Positions 15,310 to 29,151 of a DNA stretch of 64,000 nucleotides are shown here, in pieces. The stretch's first letter is position 1, and every line of letters begins with the position of its first letter. The notes beneath the pieces were generated by a model. The model saw only the letters and a list, made by a program, of their open reading frames with translations. It was not told where the DNA came from and did no database searches. This DNA is from Setaria digitata (lineage: Eukaryota; Nematoda; Chromadorea; Rhabditida; Setariidae): assembly GCA_003640385.1 (NCBI GenBank), contig RCAB01000078.1, positions 62,001 through 126,000 of the forward strand, read 5' to 3'. The position numbers and the translations under genes are program-made.

Positions 15310-18300
15310 CTGAAATATTGCAATTCAAAAAAACAACTGATAAGAACTATCAGTAAATATGATGAAAATTTCTTGATTAACTAATTGCAAAAGAAAAGAA
15401 TTAAATAAAAATCTGTTTGGTAAAACAGTGCATTTTGAATTACTTTCGAATTCCGAGTTGACCTTTGCAATTGATACCACACTCGGAAATTACATTCCCC
15501 TCATTAACCTTACGATTACAGTGCCGTTTCTTCTTGAGTATCTACTCTTCTTTCCTTCCAGCTTCTAGCTAATAAAACATTTCATTAGAATAACTTGAAA
15601 AAGGTCTAACCACGGGATTCTCGATGTCAACGCCGTATGTCATTTTTTGATAATAACGGCAATACAATGATGAATTTATGCATAACTGTAAATGAAAAGT
15701 ATAAGATTCTTTTTTTTTCTTTTTTAAATAAGCCAAAGTCATTAAAACGAACTGAAAACTTTATATTATCGAATTGAAAATTAGTCTGGTGCTGCAACGG
15801 GAATTGCGTGTCTGAAATTTTTGCATAGATGAAAATGATTTAAAAATCATAGTTAAACAAACAAAAACAAGATTTCTCTGTGTTCTAATTACGATTATTA
15901 TTATCATCTAATTTTTGTATGACGATGCATGATTATTGATTCTGGCTAATTCAATCAATCTTGACTAGTTCTGGTTAATAACTTTGAGCCTACCTACCAT
16001 TAATATTACAAGGGGTGAAGTTGTAAATGTTTGAAATAATTAACCTAAGATCTGCATTATTTCACATTTTAAATTTAAATAATTTACGGTTGTTATTGTA
16101 AGTTAAAATCGTAGCATTCTAATGCCCACATTGATTTGTTATTACTGTGTAATTGAAAGTAAAAACAATACTGATAATTAATGTTAGTTTTTTTAGAGGA
16201 TGAATTCGAGAACTTTCAATTGAGAATGCTAATTTTCGATCGAATCTCTCAAAATTGAAGAAGAGGAAATTTTGGCCATAAGATCAATTTAAAGCAACTA
16301 AGAGAGAGTGGAAAAACAAGAAAGAAAAAACTATGGAAGGCAAAGAGGAGTAAAAGGGTTCTCAATTTGGTTTTTTTCTTCCTTTTTTTTTCTTCTTCAT
16401 TCAAAAATAAAGAAAGACTGAATTTGTAATTATTGTGTTGCTAGGATGTGCAAGATGAAAAGGCCAAGGGGTCCCTATTTGGCTTCACGCACAATCAATC
16501 ACTTTTTTCGATCGAATAAAAGTATTTGGAAGCTTAAAAGTTAGAAACTGGCTCTATTTCCATCATGAAATCCCTAAATTAACGCTTCACATGCAAATAA
16601 CCTATGCTACATTTTCCGCTATTTTTCTCTTTCGGAAGAAAAATTTTCGAACTAATAAACAGTGTCTGCTGCTTACAATAATATTCCTGACAGTTTTCAG
16701 TTGATTTCACCGTTATTGCATCTTTTGAATTCTAAACGGATGCAAAATTGACTAATTCCAATACTTCCTAAATTAGTGCAATTAACGGTGGTTTTTTATA
16801 GCTTTTTCCAGCTCAAAATTTATAGCAATAATCAAGCAAAATAAATATGAAAAATGATTTTTAAAAAAGTTTAGTATTAGGTTAATTAGAACTTCAAATG
16901 ATAACCGATAATGGGTTTCTTTTTGTGAGTGCACTGAAGTTTTGAAAGTTGAAATAAGAAAATGAACTGTTGTACTTCCTTCTCATCAACAATTTGAAAA
17001 GTAGCAAACTTTGAAAATTTCTCATCAAGCCTTAAAATGGTGCTACTGATTGATGCATTTAATTCAAAACACGTTGTACATGCTAACTATGACAAACACT
17101 TTTGCTACACGGTTAGCAAGTGATTGAAGTGTTAATTAAACAGCATTATTTCCAATGAAAAAGGAAGTGTGAATAGTGAAGGTGAAGGATTTAAATATAA
17201 AACAAAATTTGATTTACAAACTCATTAGCCAGAAATAAAAATTAAAATCCTGTCAATGTGAAAGGCCGAACGTGAATCAAATACTAATTCTGTTTTACCC
17301 CTCTGTTACCATGCTTAAAAACTGAATAATAATCTGCCGATTTTGTAAATCTAACTGACACATTTTATTTCTCATTTTTTTGCTAACTTTCGTTCGAAAG
17401 TTATAAGTATGGAAAGTGTTTTTAAAAGTTACTTCAACGTTTAGTAGCAAGGATGGCCGTGCCAGTCGACAAAATGAAGCCATTAAATGTGTTATACTGA
17501 TGACTATGAAAACTTTCATTTAATTTTGAATTTAATTAAGATAGCAAAAGAAATTACATATTAGAGATTAAATGCAATCGCAGTTTATCCGAAATAAAAC
17601 TTTTCGGTTCGCACCGATTTATCATCATGTCTCCTTACTTGACTTTAAAATCTCACTGCCTAAATCGTACCCAGAAATATCAGTTCTAAATTTCTTCAGC
17701 AGTATTTCTTATTCTACCACTTTCAAAATTAGTCAAATATTCGTTTTTTACGTACACTTCAGAGTTGCTAACATCAGATACATAATATATTACTCATTAA
17801 AATCGTCCTCTTATCATTCAGATGATTTATTCCTTGCTACTCTCAATATAAGCAATAACTACACATAACGTTGGAAAGATGAAATAAAAATTAACGTGTT
17901 GAAGTTCTTCTTTTAACTTTGTTTAAGAAAAAAAAAGTTTCTGGTTGGAAGCTTCAAACTTTTAGTAGAATTTTGAGCGAAAGTTCCTGTTTTGTTCTCG
18001 TCAAAGGCAGACTGAGGGAGTTGATGAAATTATGGAAGAAAGAAAGCATAACATGAGCTGTGTCAGAAAATTGGCAATCATAAGAATTACAATTTTTGGG
18101 AATTATTTCTTCGACCATAATTTTCACTAATTGGAGAACAAATTTTGTTTTTAAAAGTGCTACTCAAAGTTTAACATATCTATTGAAATCTTCCATAGAT
18201 AAACTTGTTGAAAAATTGGAACAAAAAGTGTATATTAGTGAGAGTTGCTGTAGTAGTAGCTGATGAAGCAACAAAATAGCATATTACTTTCAGTTTAATG

Positions 18301-21300
18301 AAACTTTTATAGTGTAAAAGAAATGGAAGAGTAAATGGAAGCGCAACTTCCAATGGCTATATATAATTCTTCTCTAGTTAGAATATGGTGAAGTATTCTG
18401 GAAGCATAAATGAGAAGATAAATAGATTGATGGGTGAATAGCTCTCAAAGATGAAAGATGGAAGTGTTGTGAAATATTTTGGAAATGTTTTGTAGCTATT
18501 ACTTCTCATTCGTATTTGCAGTGTATTTTACTGCTTGCTTTCAAGATGATGTCTTGAGATAAGCATTCAGAAGAATGAATGATAAGAGAAAAAGTTTGCT
18601 AAAATGGAGGCGAACAAGCCTGATAAACTAAATCAAACTTTTCAGGCCTTTTTCCCTTGTGATTTTGTTCCAGTTGCCGCCACCGTTTCAAAATGAGCCA
18701 TACCAAATATCGGCAGCATCATTTATCAAATTGTTTCCTCGAATTCAAACTCTTCCATAACCAGTACCCCTCTTTTCCTTCTCCTTCTCTTTCTCACATT
18801 TCACTTTATTTCAGTTTTGTCTTGTTTCAGAATTTTTCACGTGTCAGCCACCACCACTATAAAGGAAGCATTCAAAAAATCATAAAAAAAAAAATGAGAG
18901 GACAACAAATAAACAATTTAGTAAGAAGCAATGAAACTGTTTAAAATTTTCAGAATGTGTTTGGAATTTGGTACTTCATTGGAATTGGAAGACATTCCAA
19001 AATAAAGTGAAAAATTTTTGTTTCTCTTTGAATGACTTATTCTCTTGCAGAATAAAAATCTTTTTGCACGCGAAATTAAAATTATTTCCAGAATTCTTTA
19101 ATCAGTGAAGTAAAGAGATACACACACGTTCGTGAAATATGAAATGTAAAATTTCATTTAAATTTAAAAAATATCTTCTTTCATTAATGAAGCATAGGAC
19201 GCTTCACCAGACTTCTTTGTACAAATATTTTTGCTTCTATGACTGCCTCCTTTGCTCTATCTCGAGTTACAAACATTTAACACATCCTTGAAATGGATGC
19301 TTCTGATTCGTGTAAATTTCAAACAAAAATTATCACATTTACATGGAACGATGATAAAACAATTAATTATACATTTCTAATAGCTATTTCGTTGTCATGT
19401 CCAATTCTAATAGCTTAAAATTAAGGATTTAGGCTAGAGAACAGTCACTGCACTTTGTCACGCAAACATATTTTTGAGAAACGATAGAATAAGCTTATGA
19501 ATACAAGCAATTTCACTAATTGTGGTCGGACTCATTAAAGAAAGGAAAAAGATTCATTCCTTTCTGCCAGTTCTGCTAGGTCACTTTTCCTAATAATATG
19601 TAAAAAGCATGAGCGCAAAGACTGAACATTCTGTACAAATTATATATGTAAATGAGTGCACAGAATGCACAACTATTTAAGAAGATTTATTTCCATTTCA
19701 TTGTTTCTTTTCCACAAAAAATCAAACTTCGAATCTCATTCATTTCCTTGTTAAAACGTTCAATCATGTTGAAAATGCTATGAAAATTTTGGAAAATTCC
19801 GAAATTTTAAAAATTCTTCAAAAGGATGAATAGATTTTTAATGATTTTTTCTTGCTGGAATCCAATTAAGCATTGAAAAATATTTACTTATGCACAGAGA
19901 ATAATTTTTCTTTTGAAACCGAATGCTTTTTCAACATCGATTTCCTACCAATCCCTCGAGAGTAAATAATTTATAAAATTTTAAATTACTTCCATCTGTT
20001 TCATGAACAGTTTTACTATTAGTTTTCTATTCAAGATATTTTAACTTCTTCAAAGATTGCGGATACTTTCAACTGTTTAAGAAGTTTAAATGTTCATTTT
20101 ACTGAAGAATTTCAAGTCTATACTCCAGGAGAATTGTCAAAAATGTTAATATGTTTGCATTGAGGTACTTGTTGCTTAAATAAGAAGTCATATATCATTT
20201 TTTCTAGATTTGAAATACTTAAAATAAATGATCATGTTTTATAAATGCGTTAAACAGTTTGAAAACAAGTTTTATTTTTTCTTGCTGCTAAAATTGTTTA
20301 TTGTAAATTCAAAAAAAAAAAAAGAAAAAAGAAAGAAGCCAGTGTTATTATTACTATTATTATTAAATTATTATTATTAGTATGAAAACTTTTTTATCTA
20401 ATTCACTTCATTATTTGAATCCATTGAAGAGGAAAAGTCTCCAAATTTTTTTTGCAAGTAAAAAAATATCAATGTGAATTTCCTTTACGTGTTCGCTAAT
20501 TTACTACACACATTACAATTTTACTTTCATAAGCAGGTTATCTTCGAAAATAATTTATTATTCACTCATTTACTAAATTTGTTGCTACTCATGACATAAA
20601 GAAGAAAGGCTTTTCATTTGTTGGAAAGTTATTAAACTGAAGTGAAAATAATTTACTCGTTATTAAATTCTTTTAAGGTAAATCAAAACCTGCTTATTAT
20701 GCACTATCAATATTATGAAGTAAAACAGCTATATGTTCTGAAGTTTTTTTTGCCATTCATTAAATAGTGGTGACAATAATTATTTGAAATGATTAGTAGA
20801 AGACGGGTCGCAGTAATTGTCCAGGCAAACTTTTCGGACTTGTTTGGATGCTTCTATCCAGAAAAACGATGATTTTTTTTTGTTGTGTAGTATTTAAAAT
20901 TGAATATGATAGGTAGGAAAAGTTCTCAGCTTACCTTATTCAAGTTGCTGAGAAGAAAATTAAGCAAGATTCTGGTGCGATTCCTGAAAGTGCCCTCGAA
21001 AGCACGCAATTGCGAAAACTGCTCTAAGATGCTTCCTTGTTTTTGTTATTTTTAATCAGCCAAATTTATTAAAACTAATTGAAAGAGACATTGATATAAA
21101 TTGACATTAGCTTATTAACATTGATAAAATAAGAAGACAATCTTAATCTTATGGACTATCAGTAAAAATATGATGACATCCATTCAATGAGCATAATGAT
21201 AATGAAACATTGGAAATTTTCCATGATTATTATTGCCACATTTCAAACAGTTTGAACTTTCACTCTTAAAGCAGCTTTCTAATTGAATTGACAAACTTTT

Positions 21301-22246
21301 CTGTTTTACATTGTCATGTACTCAAAGAAATCTCGTAACATATATTGTTCACTTTCATTCATTTGAAATTGTAAAATAAATTTGATTTGGGAATTAAAAT
21401 CTGTGATGTAGATGACGATGGTCAATTTTGAATGAAGTAGTATTAATTAATCAAATGATAAGTATGTTTTTGAATAATTATACTTCTCCCAAGGACTCTA
21501 TTGTGTTTGTAAAAAAGCATTTTATGATGAGGAAAATTGGCTTATCCATGTCCTAGTAATTTAATCATTTATTCTTGGTTGGGCTAGGAATTTAATTTCA
21601 ATTAAATTTACTTCTTCAAACAACGAACTCCTTGCAATTTTGAATGACTTCTAGCAAGCTTTGGAATGACACATTGCGATATATTTCGCAACTTACACTG
21701 TTAAATATTTTATTTCTGTGATAAGATATAATTCTGTAAATTTTAGACTTCGTCAAATGACCTTTAAAATAAAATATGAAATATAGGGCCTGCGTTCCAT
21801 TGCGTCTCCTCAGCTTTGCAGCATCTGTTAAAGTGATTTAATTGAAATTATCAAATGAAGAAGAAATTTCCCGCTATTTCTGTCCATAAATGCTATTCCG
21901 GTTCAACAATTAGTCAGTGCTTCGAGGGAAATGCTGCAGCTTCCTCAAGGTGTTGCTCAAAATCAGTTTCACTAAAAGTAGCAAAGAGCTGAGATTGTAC
22001 AGGTTGACCAAAAAATCCTCTTGGAAATAAAACTTGTCTAGTATTCGGGAAGGAAAAATAGAGCTTAAAACGATTTCTCATTTGTTCAAATGCTACCAAA
22101 TAGATAAAGCAGATTTTTGCGAGCCCTAGTCACTAGTTAGTTCATCACCAAGAAAGGATAATCAGTAGATGCAAGGTCACTGATGATGGCCGCCCTTTTC
22201 ACTGTATTGACTGATGCACTTGTGACAAAATCAAAATTTCATCCGC
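15310..22246. other. Gene-poor region, about 6.9 kb
   Basis: This separates the divergent 5' ends of TMEM151 (minus) and the thrombospondin-repeat gene (plus). It should hold the missing first exon(s) and promoter of TMEM151. One weak candidate is a minus-strand open frame near 15510-15570 that ends at a GTTAAT donor, but it is not convincing. A short ATT-repeat microsatellite lies at about 20345-20380. The open frames in it lack splice context, start codons or recognisable protein features. Confidence 0.4.
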
Positions 22247-23817
22247 ATGCTGTTTACTCGGCTCTTCGCCCTGTCAGTGCTTCTGATACGAGCTGTTTCT
22301 CAAGTAACAGTTTGATTTTTAAGATTTAAATTTAGATGTTTGCAGGGTTTAACTAAAGAAGAACAGTTCTTTTGCTTTAATATTAATATTAAAAGAAGGA
22401 AAAAATAAGCAAAAACATGTTAAAATTATTTTTGAAAAAGTGAACTTTCAAAAACATTCTGCTTCAGGAGAAAGAAGCTGATAGTTTCACTGCGAACTCA
22501 TTAATAGTCGATTTTTCAAACCGTAAGTTGAAATACAAAAACTTTTGAGATAGTGTACAGAGATAGTATACTTCGATCTATCCAGTCTATCGTAAAGTAT
22601 CTTGAAATTAGAAGTATCCTTATAGTGAGAAATGAGAAGTCATTTTAATTCAGTGCATCTCATTTTGTGCAATTTTAGATGAATGGAGCAACTGGAGCGA
22701 ATGTTCAGATTCTTGCGGTGGATGTGGCGTACACAACCGTACGCTGAAGTTCCAGTACGTTCTTTATGTTACGTATTTCGTTTCAAATGCAATTCTTCGG
22801 TAAAATTTAGAGCTTTAGATGAACGAATGAATATTGTGCTGGCAGTTTAACGTTTGTTAAATCATCACTGTAAAGAGATTTTAACACTCCGTGGTCTAAT
22901 CTAACGTTTCAGAAGAATCTTTCTAGAAATGGTACGCACATCGTACACGTTCGCCGCTGCAACTTCACACCGTGCAAGAATGACAAGCCATGTTGTGAAC
23001 CATTTAAATTGGAAAATCAAAAATGCCTCGCTTCGAGATATATTCCTGTCACTGAATCTGACCATTCACAAGACAGCATAAATGATGCAATCCTTGCTTG
23101 GGGAAATATAAAGTCCGGTGAAGAACACCTCGCAACTGGTGACTCGGAAGGCGATACGTTCCTCAGTACATCCAGCGCATTTACTACTGATTTGAAAATT
23201 ACCGGAAAAACTGATGATTTTCCTGAAGGCAGCGGAGAATTTGATGGGGAAATTGATCACAAAGTGGATAATACTGAACCTTCCACGATCGGTAAAGATG
23301 CGGATATACTATACGGTAATGACATCTGATGTGATCTTAAATAAGGAAATTACTTTATTTCTTAATCAAAATAAGCTCACAGCTAATCACAATTTTTTCC
23401 GACTCATTGGTAGCAATTGGAACTTCTCCGAAGCGCCCTTCCACATTTTAATATACAAGATTATCCTTGTACCTAGTTTTGGAGTGTAACTCCACCCTGA
23501 AATTTAAGTTAAAAGAAAATCCTCAAATTTGATATTTAGTTTTGCTCATTCTACAGTACTTAACTAACGATGATGGTATCAAAGAACTACATTGGTTAAA
23601 AAATTACAATTCATTTTCACTTTCAGTTTCTAAAAAAAAGAATGAAAATTGGAGAGGTTACGGCAGGAAAGGGTACAAACGACGGAAACGACGTCAACGT
23701 AATCGTCATCCATCAGTGGGTTTGAAGAGGAAGGAAGCTGGGAAGAACAAAAAGTCGCAAAAAGTATTTGATGAGTATTATGAATATGATTACTACGACT
23801 ACTATTATTATTATTGA
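22247..23817 (+). CDS. Secreted protein with one thrombospondin type-1 repeat
   Basis: Five exons, 22247-22303, 22468-22522, 22679-22754, 22927-23315 and 23627-23817, join in phase to 255 residues. Residues 1-19 (MLFTRLFALSVLLIRAVSQ) form a signal peptide. Residues 38-75 hold a TSP1 repeat: WSNWSEC with tryptophans suited to C-mannosylation, CSDSCG matching the O-fucose consensus, then RRCNFTPC. NRT, NGT and NFT are N-glycosylation sites. A cysteine-rich end (CKNDKPCCEPF) is followed by an acidic Ser/Thr-rich linker, a strongly basic stretch (KRRKRRQRNRH) and a tail of alternating Asp/Glu and Tyr ending YYDYYYYY. TSP1 plus basic tail recalls R-spondins, but the furin-like repeats are absent, so I do not call it one. 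It is probably extracellular and may bind heparan sulfate through the basic tail; that role is inferred. Confidence 0.85.
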
Positions 23818-24659
23818 ACGGTCAGTTTGGAAAACGAAAATATTTTTGATTCTGAGTAGAAATAGATGCGTCAGCTTTTGAAATCTTCCAGAGATCAACC
23901 AACTTCTTACAGTTTCCAACCGACTTTTAAATAAGTAGTACGACACATAAGGCAGGATTAAATGGACCTGAAATTGGCAATGGAATTTAAAATTCACAAT
24001 TAAATCGCAAAAACTTAACCAGACAACACTGCAGACACTCAGGTTCAATTTGATACGTGAGGGAATTGATAGGGAGGAAAATAAGAAAATTATTCCACTT
24101 TCGAAATATAATTCTACTTCCTCCAAATTTGATAATATCACATCTCGAATATCGTTAACACTTTGCGGACGAAAGGTCAATAATCTTTTCAAGTCGTTGA
24201 TGACACACATTAAATACCAGAGAGAGTCAGATGCCGTAACCTAAATACGCATTACTTTTCGCATTTGGTGTCGACAACATTTTAATGTAAATTAATACCT
24301 TATCGAAAAGTCTAGACATTTCAAAATTGGTTATGTGCTATACATCCAAATAAGAACCAGCAATATTCACTTTGACGAAGTATTTTATCATAGTTGGCAT
24401 TTCCAATAGGTCAATTAGCATGGAAAAACTGCGAATTATCAGTAAATTCTGTATAATACTGTATGCGTTACCAAGTCACATCTCGGTCTGGGCGTTAATT
24501 TTCTATCCAACTCGTTAAAAGTACTGAAAAAAGTTTCCTTAACTATACTCTTTATTAATGGGAGCGACAATGACACGACACTCTAGCAGTTAATTGTCGT
24601 GTTTGGACATAGCAGACAAAAGTTGCGGACCTCTCAAGTTGTTTTTTTTTTTTTTTCAG
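23818..24659. other. 3' region of the TSP1 gene
   Basis: This presumably holds the 3' UTR, or, if 24660-24880 is an alternative end, intron. The long minus-strand open frame 23713-24210 overlaps the last TSP1 coding exon and is largely a hydrophobic read-through of AT-rich sequence; it is not called. Confidence 0.35.
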
Positions 24660-24880
24660 ATGAAAGAAATGTAATACAGCGATTAGTATATAATTTCTCC
24701 TCGTGTCCTTATTCTCCACTTCGTCTCAATATTCCAGCTGCAAATGTGGTGATCAAAGAAGCATTACCGATGAGAATGAAGACAACCTTTTATCCTCAAC
24801 AGATTTCTTGTTACTACGGATGTAGGCGAACGTACTTCACGGGACATACAAAATATACCAGTTCATATGACAATCTTTGA
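24660..24880 (+). CDS. Candidate terminal exon, possibly alternative end of the TSP1 gene
   Basis: A very strong acceptor (long T-run then cag, AG at 24658-24659) opens a frame that needs an upstream exon ending in phase 1 and runs 73 codons to TGA at 24878-24880. The exon 22927-23315 of the TSP1 gene ends in phase 1, so it could splice here instead of to 23627. The encoded segment contains four cysteines (SSCPYSPLRLN, ISCYYGCRRTYF). It may instead belong to an unseen gene or be a chance open frame. Confidence 0.35.
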
Positions 24881-25046
24881 TTTTCTAGAAATTTAAAATA
24901 TGAAGGAAAAAACATCATCAGCCTGATTTCGACACTGATATGTTTTCACTGTTCATTAGCATAATGGCTACAGTAGCCTGTTACTACGCTTAACATTTAT
25001 ATAGAATACAGTAACATGACAGTATTAACTAATCATATTTCAAGTA

Positions 25047-27213
25047 TCAAGTATATATTTTAACTATTTCGAAGAACTGATCAATAGCTGCTTTATACTT
25101 GACCATATTAGGAATCATATGCCCACCGGGATGCTTGACCACAACAATCATATTTTTGTCAAAAACCTCCACAAGCTTTGCACTCAATTCATGCGAAACA
25201 ACCTGCAAAAGATTTGGAAGTTTTTGAAATGATCACATTTCCAAGCAATTTTCCAACTGCCTTTTATGATATTCCATTAGCAAAAATTCGAAGCACTTCA
25301 AATCAATTTTAGAATTTCTTTACTTTATTTAATTTAAACGCGGAGACATATGTAAGAGGAAACACTTCATAAGCATAAAGCCGTTCCATCGAATTCTGTT
25401 CAGAAACCTTCCCATCGAAACATCTATAGCAATGCAATATATCTTTACTTAAGTAAAGCAATATTGTGTTCCAAACAGAACAGGCAATTTCCTCTATTAC
25501 ATGGTGGCATACAATGTTACTTTAAGACTGAAAACGAAAACGCCAAGTTCAAAAAAAAAGCAAATAATTACTTCATCAGTTTCACCGTAAACATGAAGAC
25601 ATGGAAGATTCGGCTGAGGTATTTTGATCAATTTCTGATGTTCCTGATATCTACTGGGGAATCCAGATATCAGAATTAAAAATCTAAAATTTATATCCAC
25701 ATCTGAAATCTGGTGGCCAAGTAATGTAATACATATCTAAAATAAATAAAGGAAGCTTCAATCTGGATCGCAAAGAAATACATTAACTCATTAAAACATT
25801 AAAGAATGTAAATTTTAGATTTTTCTATGCGCCATTAGTAACTGTTTGAAATCTCCTCACATTACTGGATGAGAATGCAAAAACTCGCAAAAAACGAAGT
25901 TAACAATAGCAAAAAAAAAATTGAAAAAACATACCTCCGTTCGTCTTCAAAGCAGATAGTAAAAAAGCTAAGGTAGCACCTTGACTGAAACCAAGTATTC
26001 CATCAAAAGGTCCCTTAATCAGTCATTTTAAAATTGAGACGAGAGTTTGGATATGGCACAAACATTAGGAATGTTTTACCTCAAGTTTCTTAAGGACATC
26101 TATAATTTTGTTTCAAAAATAAATTTTTTAACATACTTTTTCAACACAGAATTTATAATAAACAAAGTAAAAGAGAGAGAGAAAAAAAAAAGAAAACTTA
26201 CTTCCTTCCGAGCAAAATCGACAACTGCTTGTACAGACTCATCGAAACCTTCATAATCCCTCACTTCCTTCGTATAAAAACGATGCGCTACATACCACCA
26301 CCCTCGACAATCTAAAGATGATGAAAACACCATAAACAAAACATCAGGAAAAAGAGATATACACACTAATTATATTCTGTACAGTTTAAAAAGCTAAATG
26401 TTAAATCTTCAAAAATTAATTCAAAAATTAACTTCCTAGCAAATTAATACGGACACACTCATTTTACAAGACATATTTTTCCACTGCATTTCTGTCATAC
26501 AATCATAGGTAGAAATTCATAGCCTGTAAAAAAGAAAAAAGAAGTGGAATAAATATAAACATGAATATTTCAATTTGCAACTTCACCTGATGCTGTATTT
26601 GTAGTTCTTGCATCCTGTTCCATTTCAACTTCAAACGGAGCATTCATGTAAACTGAAAAACAAGCTTTTCGATAATTAGAAGAGTCATGGATTCTAAGTT
26701 CTGCAGTTATAAAATACGGTTGAAATCGCAATAAAGTTACGGAAAATTTGCATAAATTTAACATTCTAACAGTCAATTTAACATTCAGAGGTCAGCTTAG
26801 TCCATGAAACAGAAGTCACTATATTGCAGAAATGTTGGCAAGAAATAAAAACTGTCATATTTTCGTGAATATCTGTATCAACTTTAAAAGTGACTACAAA
26901 CAGTAAAATATCCTATATAACGGAACCATTAAAAAATCCACCGAAATCAGCATATTTTTTGAAATGACGCCGAAAACTGCCTGATTTCTCTCGGAAAATT
27001 GCAGCATTTTGTTGGTAACCATGAAGACAAAGAATCTTAAAAAGGGGCAACCATTAAAGTAACAAAACGATGTTTAATATCAGATTCTACAGAGGGACAC
27101 AGTAAATGAGAAATCCTGAACATAAAAAGAAACCCAACATTACATAAATTACAAGAAATTCGGGATTCAATCTGCGAAAAAGAACTTACCTTAAGTTTCG
27201 ATATGGGTTCCAT
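25047..27213 (-). CDS. OVCA2: OVCA2/FSH1-family serine hydrolase
   Basis: Seven exons, 27213-27190, 27035-26942, 26652-26587, 26311-26202, 26013-25935, 25702-25572 and 25202-25047, join in phase to 219 residues (human OVCA2 is 227). It starts MEPISKLK then ILCLHGYQQNAAIFREKSGS, the family opening. RGWW is followed by YEGFDESVQAV, then GPFDGILGFSQGATLAF holding the nucleophile Ser in GFSQG. LHVYGETDE carries the acid residue, and HPGGHMIP the catalytic His, so the alpha/beta hydrolase triad is intact. The family is intracellular; OVCA2 is reported as a carboxylesterase, with physiological substrate uncertain. An acceptor three bases before the ATG (attaag, AG at 27218-27217) may be a spliced-leader site. 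Confidence 0.93.
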
Positions 27214-29151
27214 TCCCTTAATAATAATAATAGTTTTTTATTCCTGATATTTTTAAAAGGAATTTAGTTGTGCAGAACACACGAAAGTAACAAAATCGAG
27301 GTAAGGCTAAAACAATGGGACAAATTTGATCCATCCATCGCAAAACGAAATTTTATACTGTTGAAATTGTTAAATCTCGTCGTCAGAAGGTTTCAAGATT
27401 TGAAAAACTTTTCATTCGAGGAATTCAACCAATTACTTCATTTGAGGAATATTCTTCCACTGTCTTTTTCTGCGGTATATTTTTTATTTTTTCGACAACT
27501 CTTATAGTTACAGTATTTTTTCAGCTTTACAATATTTCGTTTTTTTTTTTCCTTCAGATAATGCCTCTGCACTTGATTAGAATTGACAGTTGAGAGAACA
27601 ATGCTGAGGATAAAGAAATTTCGCTGATAAGTTTTGATGATTGAACTCCAAGAGAATCTTAAAATCGCAATAATATTTCAGTGAAGGAGTTAGGAAAAAA
27701 AACCACTGCAAGTGGAAAACAGTCAAACGGAATAGGATTCATAATTGTTGTGGCCTAGTACAGTTAGAAATAAATTAATGGGATGGCCAAATCGGAGAGT
27801 TGTAAAAAAATTTAAATTTAGGATCGATTACTTTTCTGTGAAGCTCACCCCATTTTCATTCTCACCCCGTAGTGCTTAATTAGGTAGGTCAGGGAATTTT
27901 CAGAATTATAGGAAAAGCTAGAAAGAAGTAAGAGAAATCCAACTTAAATTGACAATATTTTTAAAATAAAAGAGAAAAAGTAGGATAAAAATATAGAAAG
28001 TTTTCTGTTGTACTGTCTGAAATGGAAGGAGTTGAACAGAACGAAGACGCTCCAAGCTTGCTTTTCTCTCGATGAATGAAAAAGAGGATAGATCATGGTT
28101 TCTGAAGTTGAGTAATTATAGGACAATTCTAGGAAAACCAATCTTGAAATTGTATTGCTCCGTATCTCCTTGTTGTCCACTTTGCTTATCTGCGGCTTGG
28201 TTTCTATTTCTTTACATCACTTTACCTCGCATCAATGTAGGGAACACTTAATACAAACTTATCATTCCCACTTTTCCATATTATCATTGATCACTGTAAT
28301 TACATTAATAGCTCTCATATTCATTATCCACGCTTTTAAGAAGTATCACAATTATTTAAACCGGCATAGAGGATAGAATTAACAACATAATTGTTGCTAG
28401 TTTAACCACAATTCCGAAAAATTAGCTTGGATTGTTTATTGAACACACTCATCTTGTGCAATCAATTAAAACTTTCAATTGCTTGACTATTTAATAGCAT
28501 CAATTTCAAGTTTAACATCGCCCAAAAACAAAACTTCGGTACAGTCGATAAATCGTCCATGGTTGAATTGCTATTAATCGTTTTGTACCAAAAAGTTGCG
28601 ACCAAAGTTATTTTTGAAAAAACTGCGACTTTCAGCTCTTTATTTTAAATAGCAGAGGTGCAATTGATAATTAGACGAATAGTCTTCCAGTAGTCATTCC
28701 ATATATTATCGGACAGACTCAAATCTTTAGAATGTCAAATTTCAGTTCATATTTCAAACACATCCAACAGTTAATCTAATCCTTTTTTTATTTGAGGAAT
28801 TTTATAAAGTCTGTTAAGTTTTCCAATCACACTTGATGTATACCGCAGCATTTCTTATTTCAAGTACAGAAATCTGTCAAAAATGATAGGATAGTTTTAA
28901 TCTTGATTTCACTAATGCAAATATGATTACATCATCAATACTCTATATTGACTTTTACAAATGACTCATAAGGGTGTCAGTTAAGTATTCATAGACTGTA
29001 TTTATCATTCAATAAATGATAACTTCTGCTTTTAGATATGAAAACAGGTCCAATAGTCAATTATTAAAACTGAATGGAATTAAGCAGTGAAAGGACATAC
29101 TATATGGTAGTTATTTCGCTTACATTTAAAGTGAAGCATGTTTTTTATATT
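27214..29151. other. Intergenic, no gene seen
   Basis: This lies between the OVCA2 5' end and the N6AMT1 3' end. A 73-codon plus-strand frame at 28155-28376 reads as one or two hydrophobic segments, but it begins with TTG and has no ATG. Another at 27268-27507 also lacks ATG. I saw nothing else. Confidence 0.4.

Noticed and set aside
23713..24210. 165-codon minus-strand frame
   Set aside because: It overlaps the last coding exon of the TSP1 gene on the other strand and is an Ile/Val/Phe-rich read-through with no splice or family support.
28155..28376. 73-codon hydrophobic plus-strand frame
   Set aside because: The frame starts with TTG, has no ATG before the hydrophobic part and lacks splice context.
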